From assembly GCF_043290135.1 (NCBI RefSeq), contig NC_134707.1, forward strand, positions 76,402,987 to 76,466,986: DNA of 64,000 nt, in the 5' to 3' direction. The position numbers were made by a program, and so were the translations under genes. Every line of letters starts with the position of its first letter. The first letter of the stretch is position 1. Below, in pieces: positions 44,101 through 55,511 of the stretch. The notes below the pieces were generated by a model that saw only the letters and a list, made by a program, of their open reading frames with translations, was not told where the DNA came from and ran no database searches. The stretch is from Rhipicephalus microplus (taxonomy: Eukaryota; Arthropoda; Arachnida; Ixodida; Ixodidae).

Positions 44101-47100
44101 CTTTTTTTGTTGCTTACCACTAAGGCACCTGAACTCACCAGCTTTATGCGTAAGGGGGGTTTCAGTGGCGGTTCTCTAGTTCTGTCACAAGGTGCCTATT
44201 TCAATTGTAATCTGCAGTTACATTTTTAAAAGGACCTTTATGAGTGCTTTGCAGCTTGTTGTGCCACCAGTATTTCTGGCGCGAATAAGTTGCTTGCCAT
44301 GGTCAGGATTTATTTCTCGCAGCTTTTCCTTCACTTGTTAACATTTGCACTGTTGTTGAAAGGAGATGGAAAAATGATGTCTCACACAGTGAGAATGGTA
44401 ATTCTTGTTTGTAAATGCCAGTGTTGGATGTTGGCTAGCATATATTTCAAGACGGACTCCTGTAAACTTAAGAGGCTTTCCTAGCATAGTCGGTAGGACC
44501 TGCGACCATGGATCTGTCAAAAGTCAGATAAACAGGATGTACTCGTTAGAGATGTTTCCCATTTCGTACAAAAGTTCTTCAGTTAAAATAAATATGGTGT
44601 CTGGGCTTCTTATCTCTTTATTAATAGCACTGCAAGTGCCACGATCCAGACACACAAGTTTTTAGGGGAAGGTACATGCTTATATTTCGCATTTCTGCTC
44701 TTATGGCATACCTTTGTCCACTGCAGAATTCACAAAGTTTTTGTGATGCTTTGCCTAGTAACAAAGTAGTTTGGACCTGTCAATTTTAGTGCTCAGATCA
44801 AACATTTCTTTGAAGAGTGATATCTTTTGTCGAAAGTATTGTGATTCGAAGCTTCCATAAAATGGGCCGCCTGTTAAGTTGTTGAAAAATTGTTTTTGAC
44901 AAAACTAACTACTGGCTAGTTTGCTAGCATAGCTATAAACAGGCAAATAATACTGATATTTCACTATTCTACAATATCCTGTACTTTCCCCCAAACATAT
45001 TAGATTACCTAGCTGTATCATTCTCTGTTAGGACTTCTAGGCATTACAATTACTTGAGATGCCTTTTCAGTGAGCTACCCATTTTACTGAGAAGGGTAAC
45101 AATATGGTTTCAGGTAATTACAATGCATATAGTTGTATTTTAAGTGTTCTTTATCATATTAATTTGTAAACCACTTTCTAAACTGAGCGATATTGAATCA
45201 CACAACCTTACCCGCACTTCACATTATACATGAATAATGTTTCCCACTCACGAACAGAACTTGTTAGCTATTTATGACATTTTTTGTACAGTGAGGTCAT
45301 CTCACGAGATATCTATTTGAAAAGGTGCTATCAATCCATGAAGTGTTCACGGCGCTTTGCTAGTGTAGCAAGAAAAAGTCTTTGCGAAGGCATATCTTTA
45401 TGACAAGGTAGATGACGACTGAGGGATGGCAACAACGCGTTCAGTGGACCAGCAAAAAAAGAATATATAATTTTAAAATAAAATTGCTTTCAAATTTTGC
45501 TGGAAATAACAATAAAAACTTGTAGTAGTAAGTTATGATTCGGTATTTGTCTCGACCCTATTCAAACAATAAAGTGTGTGTGTTATTTATGAAATATCTG
45601 AATTAATTACATTTAAATTAATTTTTTATTGCATTTATTTCTGGCAGTACAATTACTGTGATATGAAGCCCCACCTAATATTTTTTCTAATTATTTATAG
45701 CAGCAGCTTCCAGCACAAAACATGTGTTTATAAATATTCGCAATTCATAATGGCCCTTAAAATAGAAATAATGCCTATTCTGGGTGCCCATAATGTAAAT
45801 AACGGATATCACGTATAAAGTTTTTGTGTAATAGTTTTTTTTGCTTTTGAATAAAGGGCTACTTGCTAATGAGAACAGAGCGCCTATTTCACGCTGTAAC
45901 AGGGTTGAAGAACCACAAAGCAATTCCAACTGAAGGGAACGCTTATCACACATTTAACCCAGCGCTGAATAACGCAAGCAACCGGAGTAGTAAACCTAAA
46001 CTAATAGCTAACATAAGAAATGTAGTGGTTTTCTTCCTTAGTATACAAAGTTTCTAACGGCACACACATCTTTAACTTTTCGAATACAAATTGGCAATTG
46101 AGGTTTGTCTGGTTATGGTGGTGTTTCGAAATGCTGGGCGACATTTTGAAATAAAATGACATATATTTTATTACAATCAAGCGACATTCAATATCACGGC
46201 TCGGTCACTCAGTGTACATCTGGGATCACTAATTGTATCCATAAAAATATTGGTTCTTTTAGGTTTTTTCTAAGTTGAGCCCCTTTTATATATCAAATTA
46301 TTGTAAAATATTAAGGAAATACATTACATCTACACTTCAAAGGGGTGAGCTGCAACAGACAGCGTATTTTTATCTAGAATATTAGAACGTCCGTGAATTT
46401 TGAAGTATTAGCGATATCTCTGGTCAGTGCTATTTTTATACCAATGCCCACGAACTACATTCCATAAATGAAAACAGTAAATGGCTTTCCGTGCAATGGA
46501 AACTCCTACACAGAAATTTAGTTCAAATAGAGGCATTGCAATAGCACAATATTTTTGCTCTTGGCTTAGAAGATATTTGAAATCACAGGCAATTTCAGAC
46601 TACCAAGTAAACTGGCGTAACTTGTATTGGCTGAACGATTGGTGTCTCAATAATCAAACGGTAAGTTGGAGCCCATCGGTAGTTTATGGTAAGAAAATAT
46701 TGTCACTTTCCCCGTAACATCATTCCCCGTAACAATATTAACAAATATGCACAAAGCGGACAGTGCTTAAAGCAGCAAAGATGCACTGTTTTTTATACAA
46801 AAGTATGAAATGCCACATAGCAAACAATTGTATTAATATAAGTATGACTTGCAAAGCAGCAAATAGATACATATTTTTTTCCCTGTAACGAGAACTTCAC
46901 ATATTGGAGAATGAAATTTATAAGACAAGGACAAGCTGATAGCGATTCGTCGCGCCCCTTCACTTAGGTTGATTTTATTATTCTCTGTAGAAGCCTGTTC
47001 TAGCATACCACACGTCTTAAAGACGGTTTCTGTGTGCTCAAGCTGCAGTGTAATTTTATTGCTGGCGCAAATTCAGTAAGCGCCATGAACGATCTAACAA

Positions 47101-50100
47101 ATCCTCGTGAAACATAACGCTAACACATTGAGTGACACATGCTGAACTAATTTATTATGACAGAAAAAAACTTTGTTGCCAATAATTTAACTCATATGTC
47201 AAGGATGTTGTAATGCAAAGGTGCATTTCAGTGTCATGCTTGCACTGAGCTAATTATTCCAGGCTATTTTATGCAATTTAAGACTACTCAGGAACTATTT
47301 AAAATAACGATCTGGTGACTAATGTGTTTTAGTAATTCAAGCTGTTTGAAACTCTAACGCTCGGTTGTTTGTTTCATTTTGAGAAATATTCTTTGCACCC
47401 TGTGACGCGTGAATTATAACTTGCTAAAAATGTTTTCATTGATCTTGCGTCGGTAGACACCAGGTAAAGAAAGAAGGCCCAACAACTAGGAGCCCAATTC
47501 ACAAGCAAGACAAAACGTTTAGGTAAACAGGATAAAGGTGCATTCGCAGAGAGCACAGAATGATTAAGACCACAGCTGCTAGATTATTAGGATGACGTAC
47601 ATGGCCATTGACTTCAGATGTGAAAAATTGTGCTAACATCAAAGTTTCTGACACTTATCTCCTTTAGATACAGATGTATATTGCTAATGCGATAAGGAAG
47701 TGCACTAGTGTGTTCGCTAGAGATCCAGGACACACATATTTAAAATGCAGTGCGTGTTCGTACCGATTTTCATGTGACTGTGATAAGACAAAAATGTGCA
47801 TTTGATTCGCGGTAGAGCGAAAGTGAGACTGTTAGTGTTTTATAGAGAGCGTAGATGCCATATTTATTGCGAGTGACAAACACACGTAGCCTTTGGCCCG
47901 CAGTGATGTAGATTTCAAGATTGGGACTCGGAAAAGTCCATTTGTGCGTTTCTCACGCAGCGTTTTACTGGAGATTGTGTATCTCTAAAGCTTATTTCTT
48001 TTTCAAGCACTTCATCATTTGCCCATCTTTTAACCTCTCTAAGGACCCTTTTATTGTGCACTTTATGTTACCAGAGGGCCTGATGTCCGCAAGCACAGTT
48101 GCGGTTGTTTGCATTGCATATCCAGCTTAAGTGAAGCCTGGCGTTTCCTGAAAGAATGATAGCTTGAAGCGTCTTTCTTGAAGGCTAAGTGCCATTCTTC
48201 ATATCTACATAATCACTCTTTCCACATATCTCTGGTGTATGTACTCGTTGTTAGTAATATGTGCATTTCGGAAATATATCCTTGCTTTCGGAACCTTGTT
48301 CAAATGCCTCTTTTTGAACGTACTGTACATGTAGTGTCCTCAACCTTATGTGACGACATGCCTTGAAATAAACGTGAGCCGACATTCTCCTGGAGATGCT
48401 GGCATATGGGTAACTGTCTGTACATTTTCAACTGTCTCAGAATAGTCAATATGAGACAATAGTACCTGTATTTTATTTAGTAAAAGATGTTAAATAATCG
48501 TAGTAATTCCTCCCAAGTCAAGTATCTACATATAAGCTGTAAGCCTACAGCGCTAACTTTTCTAAGCTATCTTTCATTCTGGTTAACACATAACGAATGA
48601 TTGGGCCGCACGAATGCGTGGTATATCTTCCAACGGTGCGCACTATCTGTTGAAAGTACCTCAAGCTTACTTGAACTTGTGTCCAGCAATCAAAGCAATC
48701 AAAGTTCATAAGAGATTTTTCGAAAGGGTGCCTTTTACAGTTTCAGTTAGCGCACTTCTATCTTTCCGAAGCAAAGAGAAAATGGCAAATTCACTGCTTT
48801 TGTATCAGAATGTATCCCAGCTTACTTTAATCGTCCCACAATATTTTATCTTAGTTTTATAAATGCTTTTTCAAATTTAACGTCAGGGACAAGAATGAGA
48901 GCTACAGCTTTCTTTGTCAAGAAGCAATCTCGAAGGCATATCGTCACATTTTGTGTGTTCTCCTATTTTACTTCTATAGCACTGTAACATGTTGCCACGT
49001 ATGCTATGTGAGCGCCTGTATGTTGTATGATCCTATCTACATAGTGTACTTACCATTCGTCAGGACTTCTTTCAGAGTATTGCATGTTGACTGTTCTTCG
49101 GCGTCGTTGTACCCTATGGATGTATTTGGTGTTCTCCAATGGCCAGTTTTATTCTGTAACCTTTGTCTCTGGATCTTATTTCCCCATGAAGTGATCAAGG
49201 TGCACTGCTCTGGTACCTTCAGGCACATGTCGGGGTGGAACGTATTCAGCGGTGAAGTTATTGTTTCTAGAGTTGTTACAATTACAGGTACATTGAGCCC
49301 CAGTCTCTATTGTTCGTTATCATCACCAAGCCTCACTCTACGTAACACCTCCCCACACATTGAGTGAACGCCACTGCGCTGCGCAATATTTCCTACAGAA
49401 TTTGGTACATAGCAATCGACAGCAATGTCGCAGATTATTAGACCTCATAATAGATCAGCTGGTATTTTCGCAGGTATTTTATTGCCTACAAGCCTTGGCA
49501 CTAAGAATCAAGGTCATGTTCCCAACTTACAAAGGGCATCAAAGTTCATGTGCAATATGGTTTTACTAGAAGATGCGACAGCAACAAAAAACTATTTGTC
49601 ATACCTCGAAGGAAGATGGAAATTTGGGTCCTTTATTTATCGTTCCATACTTCATAAAGGGCCCCGGAAGTGTAGTTTCGATTTTTAACCTTTGGCTTTT
49701 TCAGGACGAGTTTTCCAAGGAAGGATGCCCGTGGAAGCTTTGTCTGCGGTGTTAGATTCATTCCGAATGAGATAATTGTATCTTCAATATTTTTATTTGA
49801 CTGTGCAACCTTGCATAATCTGAACCTACTCTAAAATCAAGGCAAGCAAAAGAAATATTCCCTGCCTCTCGGTAATATTTGCGTGTGTATTTTTTTATTA
49901 TGTCGTGGGCATTCGGCTGAAAACCAATCGTGGCGATAAAAATACAGAATTTACACATGATTTTTCTTATCTTGAAAAAGCAATATCTAGAGCATAAAAA
50001 TCTAACTTTTTATGCGAACTCTTTGGCCAAATGCAAGTTTTAAAATAATATTTAATTAGAAAAGACAAGTAAGTCATTTAATATAATTAAGGAACTGCAT

Positions 50101-53100
50101 CTTCATGTTCCCTTAAAAAGTAAGAATAGTACATGGTACTATAAGTTCACAGCTCCTTTTTTCAATGCAGTGCCTCATCCAGGCGCTGTAGCTCACGTTG
50201 TTATTCCTTCCGTGCTTGGTATGGTTGAAGGTTGACTAACAGAGCTACTAAAATTGTTTGCGTATATCAGAAGTAAATTCAAATTTAGTTATTTCAAGTT
50301 TGAATTGAAAACAGGAAAGTTTGTCTTTTTTATTATCAACCCTGCCTACCGCTAGATATTTTATTTTACATAGTATATAAGCCTTACAGATGGCGGGATT
50401 GAATGGCTATAGTTTAGATGAGCAAAGCGTTCACTATTCATTGCCGGTTTTTGATGTGTTTTCCCCATGGCTATTTTCTTTTTTTTTTCGTAAATATGCT
50501 CTTATTATTATGAAGTTTAACCTACCCAAGAGGGTATGCGAAAAAAGAGTGGGTTAAAAATATATGAGAAACCTCGCCTGATCAACGTTTTTTTTATTAT
50601 AGTATTTGCCCTATTCGCGCCTTTATTTTTCTACCGGCTGTACACAAAAGCATCACGCCTGTCTGTCATTTCACTTTCGGCAGTAAAGCGGCATAATTGA
50701 AGATGCAAGCAGTACCTGGAGTATTTTATTTCCTGGCTCTTCTCTCAGGATGAAAAGTGAGATGACTGGAAATATATAAATATATATTATATACATGCAT
50801 TTATTAACTCCTATTTATTAACCTTGACGCCAAGTAGTTTTGGAATGTACGATATAATAAAATGATGTTCATCAAATTTCAAAGGATTGTGTTTTATTCT
50901 GGTTACTCGAGTACACAGGTAAGCTGAACGAGATTTGTCTTCATTGTTCTGGTATTGACGCTGGTCTCTGAACTAATTGTATACTTGGTCGATTCAAGCC
51001 CTTTTATTAAAGAGACTAAGTACTGGCGAGAACGTTCAATTAGATCCTAGCAGAAAGACAATGAAATATTGGGGTGGAGTTGAACTTCATTGGCGTCTGC
51101 GTATGAATATGTTTTCTACAGAGTTTGAAAATAACAAAAGAATTGGTAAGTCGTGCAAGCCCAGTGGAACAGCCGCGGATCTGGATTATAGATTCTATCA
51201 ATTCACTGTTCACAGTTTCGCAGTCTGAAGCTGTCACGCACGTCTTATTTAGGGCTCAAAGTTAGAGTATGTATATTAATATTCATACCTCCTCTATCTA
51301 TGCTCGTTACAAGGTAAATGATCCACACAATGAGAACTGTTACTGTCTTCGCAGTAGCCAGTGGACCATCTGAAGCCTCGGCGCGTGCACGGTAAGATGT
51401 CATACTTGAACACGCACCGATGTCAGGCTCCCTGTTTTCAGCATGTGTGGAGATATGTGTGTAAGACTTTGTATTTGCCGCAAGAGTGAAAATTCTGAAT
51501 ACAATACTTTCACGGCGGTTTCCAAGTTAGCATTCTGTGATAAGAGGCTCTGACTGGTGAACTTTCTTTTGTGCCTTAGAAAAATAGGTTCCAAAAAAAT
51601 TTGGTTTTCGATCATTTTAGCGATAACTGTTTTAACCGCAGAGCCGCTTGAGCTTACGGTTAGTTAGTTTGTGCATGGTTAAGACACATTATCATCATAA
51701 TGAACAGTTTTGCGAGGCAGTTCATGTGCACAACCATCTTGCTCTACCACGTGAACGCATACTGCTGTGGAGCAGGCTACCATTTTGCCAGCCCAACAAA
51801 GTCATCTCCCATTCACAACGCTAGCAACAACTCATAAATTTTCGTAAGGAAATGCTATAACTGTATTAGCTGTCACATCGCGCAAGCAGCTGTATAAATA
51901 AAAAGAGAAAATGATTGTTTAGATCACCATGAAACGTAATCTACGTTTCTGGTGCCACATGTCAACAGCGGCAAAGTGTGGGGAACATGATGATACAATC
52001 AGTGCACCACGGTTACACATACTTCAGTGTTTATTCCACGCCACTCTTCGTCCAAGCTGGAGTAAGCTCTCTGCCGTGCCTGTAGCTTCAGGCGGCAGTG
52101 ATCTGGAGGTTCCAGAGTAGTGAACATTTGTACGAGACGAGTCCACAGTGAAAACAAATATTGCGATAAACAACCCTTGTTAGAGGAGCAATAAACTCTA
52201 CACAAAATTAAAAAAAAACAGACAAAGAAATCACCGAATGGTGCAAGAAATGAAAACGTATCTGTTATATAAACCCTGAGCGGTGATCGGTCCCTCTTGT
52301 GAGTACTGATCGCTGTGGTCGCAGAGCTAAAAGTGAAGTGTAATATCGAAAGTTGTATAAAAATTTCGCCTTGATTTTGTAGTCTTATTCATAATTCAAA
52401 GAGACGCCATAGTCTTCATGAAGTTAATTTGAATGCCTTATGAAATAGAATTATGATAGGGAACAATGTTGCCGAAAAAGTACACCCACCATGAAATTTT
52501 TATAGTTTGCAAAGCCTTTTGGTTTCGCCAAGGCAAAATGACGCTTTGCAACAAAGATCCCATAGTCAATTTCATAGCAACAAGTACAAGGGAGTTTCCA
52601 AACCAAAGTTTCCAAACCACTATCTTACCAATTTCTATGGCAGCATAGCTGGGAACTAGGACTGTACTTCCCTGAATCATTATGATTACCACGTCAGAAG
52701 TTGATTTCAATAATGCAGTAAGATTCAATTCAATCTTGCGGCGTTTCCACTTGATTTAAGTCTGTCGCCCACCGTTGTAACATTCGTGACATTCAAGAAT
52801 GTTAGGCACGCGCTTAAACTTCATTACACTATAAGTTCTCGCGTAGAGGCTCTGTGTTGCAGCGGTCAACGCACTGGTTGTTCTTCGATCTCCTGAAAGA
52901 AATATTACAAACATTGTAGACAACAACGTTTCCCCCTCCCCCCAAACAAACATGTGAGAGGCTTATAGGGCTAATTACCTACAAACTTCTTGAGCCATTT
53001 TTTTCACGTTATTCATTAATTGCGCACAAAAAGCTTTTAAACGTTGTGCATCCTGCTTGAACAGAACTAAAATATTTTATGATTGGCCGGATGTTGTCTA

Positions 53101-53850
53101 CAAAAGAATGGGCTACGATTATGTGCATATATCAATATATCCTTTAGCAGTTGTATGACATGAGATCAATGTGTGATGACTCATCACCTTAATGAACAAG
53201 TCAACGCTGACCGCTCTCTCAGACATGTCTTATGAATTCCCGGCTAGTTAAGGTGATAGATTTTTCAACAATGCCTTATTTTGTACCGCACGTATTCTAT
53301 GTCAGCAGTTCATATATATACACACATACACTAGGAGGCGTTTCAATAAATGCGCCCCAAAATTTTTCATTGTAGGAGAAATTGAATATTTACTCACCCC
53401 CTTCCTAATTACTTAAGATGTAGCAGTAGCTCACCAACATTATCACATACAAATAATATGACACCAATCATATCAACTAAGGTAAATTCTATTTAGAGGT
53501 GCAGGTCGCTCGTGTTATATGGGAAAATTGAACCCCTCCCTTCATAGAGCCGACTGTGCTCTGAAGTGTTTAAAAAGCAGCCTGTGGTAATTATGACAAA
53601 CTTCAACTGATTGTTTCAGAATAGCCACTTATGCTTTAGTATACTTAGCTGTCATATGTATTCATTCAAATGTCTAACAATGTTTTTTTTTAAACTTCTC
53701 CATCGTTGGCTCTCCCAGCGAAACGTCACCGCTAAATCCAGTGTGGCATAGAACACTTGATTAGAAAACATAAAACGCTGCCTCATCTTAAGGTGAAAAT
53801 GATACTATGGGTAATAATAAAAAAAAAGATGCCACTCATCGCTCTGTTAC
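41166..53850. other. Intergenic region between convergent genes
   Basis: 12.7 kb of AT-rich DNA between the synaptotagmin stop and the SLC22 stop on the opposite strand. It should contain both 3' UTRs. Several AATAAA hexamers are present (for example near 43910, 45567 and 45851), but none can be assigned. The longest frames (48951-49367, 52438-52728) have no recognised domain. A ~70-bp repeat (48238-48305) and a small tandem at 46707 are the only structures I can point to. Confidence 0.5.
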
Positions 53851-54000
53851 TTACTTCGAGTTTCCCAGGTGTACGGATTCATGTATCGTGTCGGGAAGTG
53901 CCACCCTGAACGTCTCTGGTAGCAGCAGCATCAGCATTGAAGCAAGTGTCGCGAAGCCAACGAGGATAGCCATTGGCAGAGAGTAACTGGCGTACGTTCG
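53851..54000 (-). CDS. SLC22-like transporter, last coding exon (TM12 and C-terminus)
   Basis: On the minus strand the acceptor ATTCTACGCAG is followed by codons for RTYASYSLPMAILVGFATLA and then SMLMLLLPETFRVALPDTIH, ending HLGNSK and TAA at 53851-53853. This is the final membrane helix and the L-P-E-T...L-P-x-T-I signature of SLC22 organic ion transporters. Phase 0 at its start matches the preceding exon's end. The acceptor base is placed at about 54000 (within one base). Confidence 0.85.
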   Translation of the reverse strand, partial: RTYASYSLPMAILVGFATLASMLMLLLPETFRVALPDTIHESVHLGNSK

Positions 54001-54876
54001 CTGCGTAGAATCGACGTATGAGCGTGTCACACTTCTGAACACATCTGAATTATCGGTTTGAGATAGCGCAACTTGGTAGTGGATATTAAAAAAAACGTAC
54101 TAACGATAACAGGGCATTCTGGATTACAAAAATTAAACGTTTCCCATGCACAGCGTGATGGTAGCTTACTTGGAGCTTTCACGAGGAAGAAGGAATTAGG
54201 AACGAAAAGAACCTCAACATTTCTTGCATGTCATACTCAATACGAACACATATGACAAGTGAACTTGTAATGTTGCGTGGAAGTGTTAAAATACCCAAAT
54301 ATAGTCGCATTTGTATCTCACATTTGGATGTGGAAAGCTTGTATTCCGACCTCCACTGTCATCACCACCTCAAAAACTGCACGCTAATAAAACGCCATCA
54401 AAAGTTCACAGACAAGGCGCAGTAGCTATGAACCTAGGTGCTGATGTATAATTTACCTAGCACTTTTGTGACGAACATTATCACTCTAATACTCGTTTCA
54501 CGGGAGTGTAATTAGGAGCTATCACCTATCATGCTGTTATGGGACACATTTGTGTACAGATATTTTCAACTTTAGGGTGCATATTTGTTATTGAAACTTC
54601 TTTCTTTAAACGATTGGCCTTTGTTAAGAGAGAAATACTTAATCGAAGAGCTGGAGATGTTTGTCTGGCGTTTCGGCTCACATGCTACTTTTCGTTCTGG
54701 GTGATTATTAATATATATAAACACTTATAAACACATAAGACAAAGAGCCACACACGCACGTATACTAGACTGTTTGCAGAGTTTTTTTTTCAGGCTTGTG
54801 GGCCGCAAGAAAGTCAGTGGGGTTTTCGTGGTGCGTAACCTGCTCCAGCTGCTTTGGCGTGGCTGAGGTTACTTAC
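54001..54876. other. SLC22-like intron
   Basis: An 876-bp intron between the last two recognised exons, AT-rich, with no repeat or additional exon recognised. Confidence 0.65.
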
Positions 54877-55058
54877 CAGTTCGAGAAGCAATGGTGCGGT
54901 CGAGGACCCAATGCGTGTGCCGACCAAGCAGGCGCTCACACCGAATGTCCGGAACACTGTCGGGAATATTTCGGCAGCGAAAATCCAGAGCAGCGCAAGA
55001 GACACGGACGCCAGCATCTTGCCCGCGATTCCGCATATCTGGCGTAGTACAACCCAAT
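54877..55058 (-). CDS. SLC22-like transporter exon (TM9-TM11 region)
   Basis: A 182-bp exon with acceptor AATCTTACCTAG (minus strand, before 55058) and donor CTG|GTAAGT. It encodes WVVLRQICGIAGKMLASVSL, then ALLWIFAAEIFPTVFRTFGV and SACLVGTRIGSSTAPLLLEL. A-E-x-F-P-T-x-x-R is the second major-facilitator signature of SLC22 proteins. It starts with two bases that complete a codon begun in the exon at 61929-62143 and ends in phase 0. Confidence 0.9.
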
Positions 55059-55371
55059 CTAGGTAAGATTGGAAGCGATGCGTTAGGAAACGGCAAAAGA
55101 AAATTGCGTGAAGCAGCGACTCCATATAGTCACTTACGTGAATTAGTGTTAAGTTCGCTTAAGGATATAGTGGAGACGCCTAATAAACTTTGGTGAACTT
55201 TGTTATTGCGAATGAAACACCTCTCAACGATTTGCCACTAAGATGTGCTACTCAAGGTACAATACTTATGGGCCATGTCGTGAGCGTTAAATATGTGGTG
55301 TTGAGAAAAGTAAAATATCTCTGTCACTGCGGTGTGTCGGCTCTAAGCCGATAAGTGGTATCAATTGATAA
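55059..55371. other. SLC22-like intron, left of gypsy5
   Basis: Intronic sequence between the exon acceptor and the left LTR of gypsy5, with no other feature. Confidence 0.6.
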
Positions 55372-55511
55372 TGTTACGAGTAACTTGTTTAATGAGCTAT
55401 TTACAGCGCAGAGAACCCGACGAGCAAGATGGCGTCAGACCAGCATCCAACGGAAAAACCCACTTCGTCCTCCTCTTTCATGCAGCCGTGTTTAGCGGCT
55501 GTTTTGTATCA
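55372..55511 (-). repeat. gypsy5 3' LTR (140 bp)
   Basis: TGTTACGAGTAACTTG... to TTTTGTATCA. It differs from 60278-60417 at two bases (AAGATGG/AAGGTGG and GTTTAGC/GTTAAGC). It ends, like the gypsy2 LTR, in a short inverted repeat GTTAC-GA-GTAAC. Five Gs precede it in element sense as the polypurine tract. Confidence 0.93.

Noticed and set aside
48951..49367. A 138-codon hydrophobic open frame in the intergenic region
   Set aside because: It has no recognisable domain, no splice context and an AT-driven Phe/Leu/Cys composition. It cannot be distinguished from a chance frame.
52438..52728. A 96-codon frame on the minus strand with hydrophobic stretches
   Set aside because: No homology is recognised. 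Its residues do not resemble the transporter, and the neighbouring repeats TTTCCAAACCA make a local duplication more likely than a gene.
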